Assembly (NCBI GenBank): GCA_035761165.1
Contig: DASTRO010000238.1
Coordinates: 1-64,000 of the forward strand
Direction: 5' to 3'
Length of the DNA stretch: 64,000 bases
From: CALCHX01 sp035761165
Lineage (GTDB): Bacteria > Gemmatimonadota > Gemmatimonadetes > Gemmatimonadales > Gemmatimonadaceae
Both the position numbers and the translations under genes were made by a program. The notes below the pieces were generated by a model. The model ran no database searches. It was not told the DNA's origin and was given only the letters and a program-made list of their open reading frames with translations. Below, piece by piece: positions 56,643-64,000 of this stretch. Each line of letters begins with the position of its first letter. Position 1 is the stretch's first letter.

Positions 56643-58130
56643 ATGCGTCGCCGCCCCGCGGAGCGCGCGCTCGCTCCGCTCGCCCCTGGACTCCTTCGCG
56701 CGGCGGCGCCCCCGGACGCCGCGACCCGGACCGCCCTCGCGGTCGTGCTCGCCTGCGCCCTCGCCCTCCGCCTCCCCGGGCTGAACGCGGGGCTCTGGTT
56801 CGACGAGATCCAGACGCTGGTGAGCTACGTGCGCCTGCCGCTGCGCGACGTCGTCACCACCTTCGACAGCCAGAACCAGCACCTGCTCTATTCGCTGCTC
56901 GCCGCCCTCAGCGTGCGCGCCTTCGGCGACGCGGCGTGGGCGCTCCGCCTCCCGGCGGTGCTCTTCGGCGTGGCGAGCATCGGGGCGACGTACTGGCTCG
57001 GACGGCTCGTCACCGCACGGCGCGAGGCGCTGCTCGCAGCGGCGCTGCTGGCCGGCTCCTACCACCACGTCTGGTTCTCCCAGAACGCGCGCGGCTACAC
57101 CGGCCTCCTCCTCTTCACGCTGCTCGGCACGGGCCTCTTCGTGCAGCTGCTCGGTGGGCGTGCTCAACGGCCCCGGGCGTGGCTGGCCTACGGCGCGGTG
57201 ATGGCGCTGGCGCACTACACGCACACCAGCGCGGCGCTCGTCAGCGTCGCCCACGCCGCGATCTGGCTGGCGCTGGTGCTGGGTCGGCCGCGCGAGGAAT
57301 GGCCCGTCCGTCTGCGCGACGCGCCGGCGCTGGCGCTCGGCGCCTCCGCGGCGGTCACGCTCCTGCTCTACGCCCCGGTGCTGACGCAGGTGGCGCACAC
57401 GACGCTGGCCGACACGCACGGCGGCGCGGGCGGCCGCTGGCAGGCGCCGAGCTGGCTGGTGAGCGAGATGCTCCGCGGCCTGGCGGCGGGGCTGCCCGGC
57501 GGCTGGCTGACGCTCGCCGCCGGCGTGGTCGTCACGGCGGTTGGCGTCGGCAGCTACGCTCGGCAGAGCCGGGCGCTGCTCGCCCTGCTGCTGCTGCCGG
57601 CCGTGGTGACGGCGGCGGTGATCATCGGGCTGGGGCACAACCTGTGGCCCCGCTTCTTCTTCTTCTCGGCCGGCTTCGCCGCCCTCATCGTCGTCCGTGG
57701 CGTGTTCGCCCTGGGCGCGGCGCTCCTGCCGGCGCGCGGGCCAGCGCTCGCCACGGCGGCGCTGGCCGCCGGCTGCGTCGCCAGCCTGACGACGGTGCCC
57801 GCCGCCTGGCAGCCGAAGCAGGACTTCGTCGGTGCCGACGCCTTCGTGCGGCGCGCGGTGGCCGCCGGCGACGCCGTGGCCGCGCTGGACATGAGCGGCT
57901 TCGTCTACACGAAGTACCTGCCGCACGCCGCCACGCTGGTGGACAGCGGCGACGCGCTGCGCGCGCTCGAGGCCCGGCACCGGCGCACGTGGGTCATCTA
58001 CACCTTCCCGCAACGCCTGGCCGCGGTGCAGCCCGCGATCTGGCGCCGCCTGGAGCGCGACTACCGCCCGGCGGCGGCCTTTCCCGGCACCGTGCGCGAG
58101 GGAACCGTCTTCGTGGTGGTGCGACCGTGA
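56643..58130 (+). CDS. GT39/PMT-like membrane glycosyltransferase
   Basis: 495 residues from ATG 56643; ATG 56592 in the same frame is an alternative. The first helix (ALAVVLACALALRLPGL) is followed by GLWFDEIQTLVSYVRLPLRDV with the Asp-Glu pair of GT-C enzymes, then HLLYSLLAALSVRAFG and about nine more helices. The C-terminal soluble part (FVGADAFVRRAVAAGDAV) is periplasmic. It probably uses a polyprenyl-phosphate sugar, which the GT2 enzyme encoded next (GTGA overlap) could supply. Confidence 0.85.
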   Translation: MRRRPAERALAPLAPGLLRAAAPPDAATRTALAVVLACALALRLPGLNAGLWFDEIQTLVSYVRLPLRDVVTTFDSQNQHLLYSLLAALSVRAFGDAAWALRLPAVLFGVASIGATYWLGRLVTARREALLAAALLAGSYHHVWFSQNARGYTGLLLFTLLGTGLFVQLLGGRAQRPRAWLAYGAVMALAHYTHTSAALVSVAHAAIWLALVLGRPREEWPVRLRDAPALALGASAAVTLLLYAPVLTQVAHTTLADTHGGAGGRWQAPSWLVSEMLRGLAAGLPGGWLTLAAGVVVTAVGVGSYARQSRALLALLLLPAVVTAAVIIGLGHNLWPRFFFFSAGFAALIVVRGVFALGAALLPARGPALATAALAAGCVASLTTVPAAWQPKQDFVGADAFVRRAVAAGDAVAALDMSGFVYTKYLPHAATLVDSGDALRALEARHRRTWVIYTFPQRLAAVQPAIWRRLERDYRPAAAFPGTVREGTVFVVVRP

Positions 58131-59059
58131 GCACATCCATCCAGCGCGAATCCCCGATTCGCTTCGTCGACGTGTTCGACCCGTCGGTGAGCACCACCAC
58201 TCACGCCGTCACCGTCGTCATCCCCGCCTACAACGAGGGCCCGCACGTGGCCGAGCAGGTGCGCCGCGTGCGCGACGTGCTGCTGACCACCGGCTGGGTC
58301 TTCGACATCGTCGTGGTCGACGACGGCTCGGCCGACGACACCGCCGAGGCGGCGGCCGACGCCTGCCCCGACGTGCGGGTGCTGCGGCACCGGCGGAACC
58401 GCGGCTACGGCGCGAGCCTCAAGCGCGGGATCCAGGAATCGCAACACCCGTGGATCCTCATCATCGACGCCGACGGCACCTACCCCGCCGACGCCATCCC
58501 GGCGCTCCTCGCCCGCGCCGACGAGAACGAGATGGTGGTGGGCGCCCGCACCGGCCGCACGGTGCACGTGGAGACGGCGCGCCGCCCCGCCAAGTGGTTC
58601 CTGCGCAAGCTCGCCAGCTACCTGGCCGGCCAGCAGCTACCCGACATCAACTCCGGGCTGCGGCTGATGCGCCGCGAGCTCGTGCTGCAGTACCTGCACC
58701 TGCTCCCCTCGGGCTTCTCCTTCACGACGACGATCACGCTCGCCTGCGCCTGCAACGAGCACCCGGTGGAATTCGTGCCGATCGACTATCACGTGCGCCT
58801 CGGCACCTCCAAGATCCGGCCGCGGCACCTCTACGACTTCACGCTGCTCATCCTGCGCACGATCGTCTTCTTCAACCCGCTCAAGGTGTTCATCCCGCTG
58901 GGCGCGGTGCTGGCGCTCGCGGGGCTGGCGAAGTTCGCCTACGACGTCGTGCTCGACAATCTCTCCGAGAGCGCGGTGCTGGCGCTCCTCGGCGCGCTCA
59001 TCATCTGGTGCGTGGGCCTGCTCGCGGACCAGAACGCCCGCATCGCGTCGCGACGATGA
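58127..59059 (+). CDS. GT2 glycosyltransferase with C-terminal membrane helices
   Basis: 310 residues from GTG 58127. GT-A motifs VTVVIPAYNEGPHVAEQV, IVVVDDGSADDT and LIIDADGTYPADAIP. Then INSGLRLMRRELV and SGFSFTTTITLAC, and two C-terminal helices (VFIPLGAVLALAGLAKFAYDV and AVLALLGALIIWCVGLLAD). Typical of dolichyl/polyprenyl-phosphate hexose synthases. It is coupled to the GT39-like gene before it and by ATGA to the LPG-synthase-like gene after it. Confidence 0.9.
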   Translation: MSTSIQRESPIRFVDVFDPSVSTTTHAVTVVIPAYNEGPHVAEQVRRVRDVLLTTGWVFDIVVVDDGSADDTAEAAADACPDVRVLRHRRNRGYGASLKRGIQESQHPWILIIDADGTYPADAIPALLARADENEMVVGARTGRTVHVETARRPAKWFLRKLASYLAGQQLPDINSGLRLMRRELVLQYLHLLPSGFSFTTTITLACACNEHPVEFVPIDYHVRLGTSKIRPRHLYDFTLLILRTIVFFNPLKVFIPLGAVLALAGLAKFAYDVVLDNLSESAVLALLGALIIWCVGLLADQNARIASRR

Positions 59060-60024
59060 GGCGGCGCGTGGCGCTCCAGGCCGCGGTCAGCCTCGGCCTG
59101 CTGGCCCTGCTGCTCGGCGTCCTGCCCTGGCCCGGCCTGCGCGCGGCGTGGAGCCGCGTGACGTGGGGCGTGTGGCTCGGCGCGCTGGCCGGCTTCCTGG
59201 CCGGGCACGTGCTGGGCGCGGTGAAGTGGCGCGCGCTGGTGAATGCGGGGCGCGCCGCGCTGCGGCCCGGGGATGCGGCCGGCTACTACGGCGCGGCGCT
59301 GTTCGCCAATCTCTGCCTGCCCGGCGTGGTGGGCGGCGACCTCCTGCGCGCCGGGCTGGCCGCGCGCCGCACGGGCCGCACCGAGGCGGCGATCCTGGGC
59401 GGCGTCGCCGACCGGCTCTCCGACGTCGCCGGCACGGCGCTGCTCGTGCTCGGCGGTGCGCTGGCGGCGCGCGGTGTGCTCGCGCCGACGGCGGCGCGCC
59501 TGCTCGAGGTACTCGTCGCGCTCGGCGCCCTCGCCGCGCTCGCGCTCGTGCTGGCCACCCGCCGGCCGCTGGCGCGCTGGCCACGGCGGCTGCGCCGCCC
59601 CGTGGGACGCACGCTCGTCGCGCTGCGCTATCTCCTCCGCCGCCCGGGTGCCGCGCTCCTCGCGCTCGGCATCTCGCTCGTCATGCAGGCCGGCTTCGTG
59701 CTGGTGAACGCGCAGCTCGGGCGCGCGGTGGGGATCACCGTGCCGCTCGCCGTCTGGTTCGTGGCCTGGCCACTGGCCAAGCTCGCCGGGCTCGTCCCGA
59801 TCTCGCTGGGCGGCCTGGCGGTGCGCGACGCGACGCTGGCCGCGCTGCTCGCGCCGGCCGGCGTGCCGGTGGCGCTCGGTGTGGCAGCGGGGCTCGTGTG
59901 GCAGAGCGTGCTGCTCGGTGGTGGCCTGGTGGGCGCGCTCGTCTGGTGGTGGCACTCCGGCGGCCTGCGGCTGCGGATCCCGCAGCCGGTGCGGAGCCCC
60001 GCCGGCGGATCGGCGGCGCGGTGA
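59056..60024 (+). CDS. LPG-synthase-TM (UPF0104) family membrane protein
   Basis: 322 residues, ATG 59056. About eight helices with the family pattern YYGAALFANLCLPGVVGGDLLRAGL, GGVADRLSDVAGT and LVPISLGGLAVRDATLAALL. This is the flippase-like transmembrane module also found in MprF, without its aminoacyl-transferase domain. In glycan loci such proteins are thought to move lipid-linked intermediates; direct evidence is thin. Overlaps on both sides (ATGA, GTGA) tie it to the GT2 and FAD genes. Confidence 0.88.
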   Translation: MRRRVALQAAVSLGLLALLLGVLPWPGLRAAWSRVTWGVWLGALAGFLAGHVLGAVKWRALVNAGRAALRPGDAAGYYGAALFANLCLPGVVGGDLLRAGLAARRTGRTEAAILGGVADRLSDVAGTALLVLGGALAARGVLAPTAARLLEVLVALGALAALALVLATRRPLARWPRRLRRPVGRTLVALRYLLRRPGAALLALGISLVMQAGFVLVNAQLGRAVGITVPLAVWFVAWPLAKLAGLVPISLGGLAVRDATLAALLAPAGVPVALGVAAGLVWQSVLLGGGLVGALVWWWHSGGLRLRIPQPVRSPAGGSAAR

Positions 60025-61445
60025 GTCAGCCGCACGTCGCCATCCTCGGCGCCGGCCCGGCCGGCCTCGGCGCGGCCTACCGGCTGCGGCGGCTGGAGCG
60101 TGCCCGCGTCACGGTGCTCGAGCGCAGCGCCCTGGTGGGCGGCAACAGCGGCAGCTTCGAGATCGACGGGCAGCGCGTGGACTTCGGCAGCCATCGCCTG
60201 CACGCCGCCTGCGCGCCGGAGATCCTGGCCGACATCCGCACCCTGGTCGGCGACGACCTGCTGGACCGACCGCGCCACGGGCGCATCCGGCTGCGCGGCC
60301 GGTGGATCCATTTCCCGCTGCGGCCACTCGACCTGCTGCTCCGCCTGGACCCGGCGTTCGGCGCCGGCGCGTTGCGCGACGCACTGCTGCCACGCCGCGC
60401 CGCCGACCCGGCGAGCGACACCTTCGCCTCGGCGCTGCTGCGCGGGCTCGGCCCGACGATCTGTCGCGACTTCTACTTCCCGTACGCGCGCAAGATCTGG
60501 GGACGCGAGCCGGAGGAGCTCTCCGCCGTGCAGGCGCAGCGCCGCGTCTCGGCCAATTCCGCCCGCAAGCTCCTGCGGCGGGTCGCCTCGGCGATGCCGG
60601 GGCTCAAGCCGCCGGGCGCAGGGCGCTTCTACTACCCACGGCGCGGCTACGGGCAGATCAGCGAGGCGTACGCCTGTGCCGCCCAGTCGGCAGGCGCGGA
60701 GCTGCGGCTGGGATGTCGCGTGGAGGCGGTGGAGCACGCCCCGGCCACGGACGGCACGTGGAGCGTGACCGCCGTGACGGACGACGGCACCCGCACGACG
60801 ATCCGCGCCGACCACGTCTGGTCCACGCTCCCCATCACCCTCCTGGCGCGGCTGGTGCGCCCGGCGCCGCCCCCCGAGGTGGCCGGGGCGGGGGAGCGCC
60901 TCCACTACCGCGCGATGCTGCTCGTCTATCTCACGCTGCCGGTGGAGCGCTTCACCGAGTACGACGCGCACTACCTGCCGGGCGCCGACGTCGCGATCAC
61001 GCGCCTCTCGGAGCCCAAGAACTACGTCGGCGACGGCACGCCCCCCGGCCGCACGACGCTCTGCGCCGAGCTGCCCTGCACGCCAGGCGATACGCACTGG
61101 CAGACCGACGACGCCAGCCTCGGCGCCCTGGTGGCGGCGGACCTCGGGCGCGCCGGGCTGCCCCTGCCCTGCGCGCCCGAGCGCGTGACGGTGCGGCGGC
61201 TCTCGCACGCCTACCCGATCTACACGGTGGGGTACGAGCGCGCCTTCGCGGCGCTCGACGCATGGGCGGACGGGCTTCCGCAGCTGCTCAGCTTCGGCCG
61301 TCAGGGCCTGTTCGCGCACGACAACACGCACCACGCGCTGGCCATGGCCTACGCGGCCGTCGCCTGCCTGGACGGCGGCACCTTCGACCGGACCCGATGG
61401 CAGACGTATCGACGCGAGTTCGAGACGCACGTCGTCGAGGACTGA
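60021..61445 (+). CDS. FAD-dependent amine-oxidase/UDP-galactopyranose-mutase-like protein
   Basis: 474 residues from GTG 60021. N-terminal FAD site VAILGAGPAGLGAAYRLRRL (residues 6-25) with VLERSALVGGNSGSF, DFGSHRLHAACAPEIL, FYFPYARKIWGREPEEL and a C-terminal FAD contact LLSFGRQGLFAHDNTHHALAMAY. The sequence is nearer to the protoporphyrinogen-oxidase/mutase-like proteins of polysaccharide loci than to classical Glf. Reaction unknown; it may isomerise or oxidise a (lipid-linked) sugar. Coupled to the LPG-synthase-like gene by GTGA. Confidence 0.86.
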   Translation: MSQPHVAILGAGPAGLGAAYRLRRLERARVTVLERSALVGGNSGSFEIDGQRVDFGSHRLHAACAPEILADIRTLVGDDLLDRPRHGRIRLRGRWIHFPLRPLDLLLRLDPAFGAGALRDALLPRRAADPASDTFASALLRGLGPTICRDFYFPYARKIWGREPEELSAVQAQRRVSANSARKLLRRVASAMPGLKPPGAGRFYYPRRGYGQISEAYACAAQSAGAELRLGCRVEAVEHAPATDGTWSVTAVTDDGTRTTIRADHVWSTLPITLLARLVRPAPPPEVAGAGERLHYRAMLLVYLTLPVERFTEYDAHYLPGADVAITRLSEPKNYVGDGTPPGRTTLCAELPCTPGDTHWQTDDASLGALVAADLGRAGLPLPCAPERVTVRRLSHAYPIYTVGYERAFAALDAWADGLPQLLSFGRQGLFAHDNTHHALAMAYAAVACLDGGTFDRTRWQTYRREFETHVVED

Positions 61446-63094
61446 CGGCGCGCCGGCCGGTCCCCGATGTCACGTTCCGCCGCATCCGGCGGGGGGTGTC
61501 GTTCCGTCTCTTCCTCACCGTCTGGCTCGTCTACGCCGTGCACTTCGCCTCCAACGTGGTGCGCGAGACCTATCTCGCCATCTCGCTCGGCGACCGGCTC
61601 TCGGTACGGGTCGATCCGTACCTCGGGCTGCACCCGGACCTGTTCGCCATCCCGGGACGCGGCGCGTACATCAACAACAACCCGGGCGCATCGATGCTGG
61701 CGGCCGTGCCCTACGCCCTGGCGCGGCCGCTGATCGCCGGCGTGCTGCTGGTGCGGCCCGAGCTCGCGCGGCCCAAGCCCCCCGCCACCTACGACGACCC
61801 GCGCCCGAATCGCACGCGCTTCATGAACGAGGCGCGCGCCCGAGGGCTCGACGTGCGGCTGGCCCTCGCTGCGCTGGCGATGCACGAGGGGCTGATGGTG
61901 CCGCTCGCGGCGCTGGCCACCGTGCTGATGTACCGCTTCCTGCGCCGACGGCTGCGCGACGAGCGCGCGGCGCGCTGGCTCGCGCTGCTCTTCGCCTTCG
62001 GCACGCCGGTCTTCTTCCGCTCGGCCTTCCTCAACCAGAACGCCATCGTCGCGCACTGTGTGCTGTTCGCCTTCCTGCTGCTCGCCGATCGGGGAGCGGG
62101 GGAGGCGGCGAGTGCGGTGGATGGCGCCGGGTGGCGTGACGGCGATGGTACGGCGGGCGGGGCGACGAGCGATCGTGTGGTTCGGGGGGGGGCCCCCGCG
62201 ACCCTGTCGGGGCCGGCGACCTCGATCCCGGAACGACACGCGCCGGCCGCGCTCCTCGGCGCCGGCGCGCTCCTCGGCCTGGCGCTCCTCTGCGACTACA
62301 GCGGCGCACCGCTGGCGGCGGCGTTCGGGCTCTGGCTGGTCGTGGTCGGCTGGCGTGCCGGGGGCGCCCGGCATGCGCTGGCGAACGCAGGCTGGTTCAC
62401 CGCGGGCGCGCTCCCCCTCGTCCTGCTGCTGCTCGCCTACCAGTGGGTGGCGTTCGGCCACCCGCTCTGGCCGGCGCAGCACTACATGCCGCCCACGCCG
62501 TACAGCGTGCGCGGCAGCGACGGCTTCACCCTCCCCACCGTCGAGCTGCTCGTGCGCAACCTGCTCGACCCGGCCTACGGGCTCTTCGTCTTCTGCCCGA
62601 TGCTGGTCGCTGCGCTCGCCGCGCCCTTCCTGCGGCGGCGGCCGGGGGGGCCGTCGGCGCGCGAGCTGTGGCTCCTGCTCGGCGCGTCGACCGCGCTCTA
62701 CCTCTTCAGCAGCGCGAACCAGTTCGCGTCGCTGCAGTGGAACACGGGGGTGCGCTACCTGGTGCCGGCGGCGCCGCTCCTCTTCGTCGCACTGGTGCCG
62801 GTGCTGCTCCGGCTGCCCGTGGCCTGGCGGGCGGCGCTCGTCGTGCCGACGCTGGTCGTCTCGTGGAGCGTGGCGATGGCGCGGGAGAGCGTGCCGCTCT
62901 CGCTGGTCCGCGTCTTCGTCGGCGGGTTCGAGCTCCCCCTCCTCACCGTGCTGCAGAAGACGGCGTCCGGCTACCTGCCCTTCGCCGCCACGGGCGTCTC
63001 GCCGCTGCCCATCTTCGCGCTGCTCGGCGTGGTGCTCTGGCTGCTCTGGCGTGAGTCGGCGGCCGGCGCCCGAGACACCTCGTACAGCGTGTAG
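61397..63094 (+). CDS. Membrane glycosyltransferase-like protein with repeat-derived internal loop
   Basis: 565 residues from ATG 61397 (49-nt overlap with the FAD gene); GTG 61496, giving a start just before SFRLFLTVWLVYAVHF, is an alternative. After the first helix comes a large periplasmic loop (DPYLGLHPDLFAIPGRGAYINNNPGASML), then about ten helices with FGTPVFFRSAFLNQNAIVAHCVLF and a conserved-looking NLLDPAYGLFVFCPML. Between helices, residues about 230-275 (DGAGWRDGDGTAGGATSDRVV) are low complexity and derive from a GC repeat. Probably a GT-C type enzyme, but no DE motif is certain. Its 3' end overlaps the opposite gene by 124 nt. Confidence 0.75.
   Translation: MADVSTRVRDARRRGLTARRPVPDVTFRRIRRGVSFRLFLTVWLVYAVHFASNVVRETYLAISLGDRLSVRVDPYLGLHPDLFAIPGRGAYINNNPGASMLAAVPYALARPLIAGVLLVRPELARPKPPATYDDPRPNRTRFMNEARARGLDVRLALAALAMHEGLMVPLAALATVLMYRFLRRRLRDERAARWLALLFAFGTPVFFRSAFLNQNAIVAHCVLFAFLLLADRGAGEAASAVDGAGWRDGDGTAGGATSDRVVRGGAPATLSGPATSIPERHAPAALLGAGALLGLALLCDYSGAPLAAAFGLWLVVVGWRAGGARHALANAGWFTAGALPLVLLLLAYQWVAFGHPLWPAQHYMPPTPYSVRGSDGFTLPTVELLVRNLLDPAYGLFVFCPMLVAALAAPFLRRRPGGPSARELWLLLGASTALYLFSSANQFASLQWNTGVRYLVPAAPLLFVALVPVLLRLPVAWRAALVVPTLVVSWSVAMARESVPLSLVRVFVGGFELPLLTVLQKTASGYLPFAATGVSPLPIFALLGVVLWLLWRESAAGARDTSYSV
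62161..62202. repeat. G-run/C-run palindrome with GCGACGAGCG flank inside a membrane-protein gene
   Basis: GGCGACGAGCGATCGTGTGG is followed by TTC, a run of nine G and then CCCCCGCGAC. The reverse complement of 62172-62202 matches 39714-39742 in metH. It is translated in frame as a loop between membrane helices. Confidence 0.65.
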
Positions 63095-64000
63095 CGCTCG
63101 CCCGGCATCATCGCGGCCGTGAAGCTCCCCAGCGGCCGGACCACGAGATCCGGCGGCGCGGGGCCGGCCAGCGGCGTGTTGACGGCCAGCACGACGCGCG
63201 GCTGGCCCGCGGCGAGGAGTTCACGGAGCCGGTCGAAGGCCACCGGCGTGACCCAGTCGCCGGACTGCTCGCCCCACACGACGTACGTCCCCACCACCCC
63301 GTCCGTGATGTAGTGCACGGGACGGTCCAGGTAGCCGCTGAGCGAGATGCCGGCGGGCGTCGGCGTCACCGCCACCGGCACGTCGGCCAGGCCGGCCCGC
63401 CGCAGGAAGGCCGCGGCGTCGCCGCCCGAGGAGAAGCGGGCCCGCCAGTCGTGGGCGAGCAGCATCGCGGCCGCCACCACCTGCAGCACGAGCAGCCCCT
63501 TGAAGGCGGGCGACGCCACGCGCTCGGCGCGCCGCAGCAGCGCCCGGAGCCCCGGGCCCACGTGCAGCCGCCGCACGTCACTGCGCGAGAGCCACGCGCA
63601 CGCCACCAGCAGCAGGAAGAGATGGCCGTGGTGCCGGAGCGTGCCGAGGTTGACGAAGTAGGTGAAGGCGACGACGAGCGCCGTGCCGAACAGGTAGAGG
63701 AAGAGCACCAGCGGCCGGCGGACCATCGCCAGCGCGGCGCCGGCGACGAGCAGCGCCGCCGGTATCAGTCGCCGCAGCAGCTGGGGCGTGAGGCCGGTGT
63801 AGGTGAGGATGTTCGACTCCCAGAACACCGGAGCGTGCGGGCTCGGGATGGGCACGTACGCCCGCCAGACGAGCGAGGCGCGCTCGGCCAGCACCCAGGC
63901 GCTGAGCAGCGGTCCGGTGTGCGACACGCCGGCGACGAAGGTCGCGTCGGGCGGTGGGAGGATCGTCCGCATGCTCACCACGGCCATGGCGAGGAGGAGC
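62971..64000 (-). CDS. Polytopic membrane protein, 5'-truncated by window edge
   Basis: The frame stays open to the right edge (residues LLLAMAVVSM precede the last internal ATG at 63987), so the N-terminus is outside the window. Visible: a loop with GVSHTGPLLSAWVLAERASLVW, helices LLRRLIPAALLVAGAALAM, PLVLFLYLFGTALVVAFTYFV and FKGLLVLQVVAAAMLLAHDW, and a soluble C-terminus (AAAFLRRAGLADVPVAV, YTLYEVSRA). The layout is the C-terminal half of a membrane protein of GT-C or EPS type; family not recognised. The last ~40 codons overlap the opposite gene, so one of the two 3' ends may be misread. Confidence 0.65.
   Translation of the reverse strand, partial: LLLAMAVVSMRTILPPPDATFVAGVSHTGPLLSAWVLAERASLVWRAYVPIPSPHAPVFWESNILTYTGLTPQLLRRLIPAALLVAGAALAMVRRPLVLFLYLFGTALVVAFTYFVNLGTLRHHGHLFLLLVACAWLSRSDVRRLHVGPGLRALLRRAERVASPAFKGLLVLQVVAAAMLLAHDWRARFSSGGDAAAFLRRAGLADVPVAVTPTPAGISLSGYLDRPVHYITDGVVGTYVVWGEQSGDWVTPVAFDRLRELLAAGQPRVVLAVNTPLAGPAPPDLVVRPLGSFTAAMMPGERYTLYEVSRAPAADSRQSSQSTTPSSAKMGSGETPVAAKGR

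Overview
The window is very GC-rich, has almost no non-coding space, uses many GTG starts, and shows repeated 4-nt stop/start overlaps (GTGA, ATGA). An O-antigen-type ABC exporter (Wzm/Wzt), a short undecaprenyl-phosphate sugar transferase, MOP flippase, several GT2/GT4/GT39-type glycosyltransferases and nucleotide-sugar enzymes indicate a Gram-negative-type envelope. The overall style suggests Gemmatimonadota or a similar high-GC soil lineage. That is an inference from style; no rRNA or other phylogenetic marker is present. About 50 protein genes are supported. No tRNA, rRNA, CRISPR array or insertion sequence was seen.

Layout. (1) 1-7.2 kb: the end of a VanZ-like membrane protein, two divergent asparagine-synthase-like ligases without a glutaminase cysteine, and wzm-wzt. 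(2) 7.2-22 kb: eight paralogous sugar-transfer-associated ATP-grasp proteins. Six lie in tandem; then come a MurF-like ligase and a class A beta-lactamase-fold protein on the other strand; then a seventh copy, a GT4 glycosyltransferase and an eighth copy. (3) 22-31 kb: mostly minus-strand surface-glycan genes: a polytopic membrane protein, GtrA, a GT2 polyprenyl-phosphate glycosyltransferase, WbpD- and WbpB-like enzymes for an amino sugar, a DUF218/YdcF-like protein, another GT2, a YggT protein and an FkbM methyltransferase. (4) 31-38.4 kb: true glutamine-dependent AsnB, a flippase, a third AsnB-like ligase, an acyltransferase-3 remnant and an initiating sugar transferase.

(5) 38.4-46.2 kb is a housekeeping island: a promoter, a SAM-II-type riboswitch and a terminator lead into metH and a homocysteine methyltransferase/methylenetetrahydrofolate reductase fusion. 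ArsR-SRPBCC and clpP follow. (6) 46-64 kb returns to glycan genes: GT4, SDR epimerase, UbiA-type decaprenyl-phosphate phosphoribosyltransferase, GT39-like protein and a second epimerase in one coupled run; a minus-strand CDP-sugar operon (GT2, C-methyltransferase, rfbF, rfbG); and a plus-strand run of GT39-like, GT2, LPG-synthase-TM-like, FAD oxidoreductase and GT39-like genes.

The most unusual content is the 1.3-22 kb block. Eleven predicted ATP-dependent ligases (eight ATP-grasp, two AsnB-like, one MurF-like) sit beside a polysaccharide exporter and a signal-less serine hydrolase fold, with a twelfth (AsnB-like) at 35-37 kb. My working hypothesis is a pathway that attaches amino-acid or peptide-like groups to a surface glycan before export. 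The sequence establishes the families and layout, not the chemistry.
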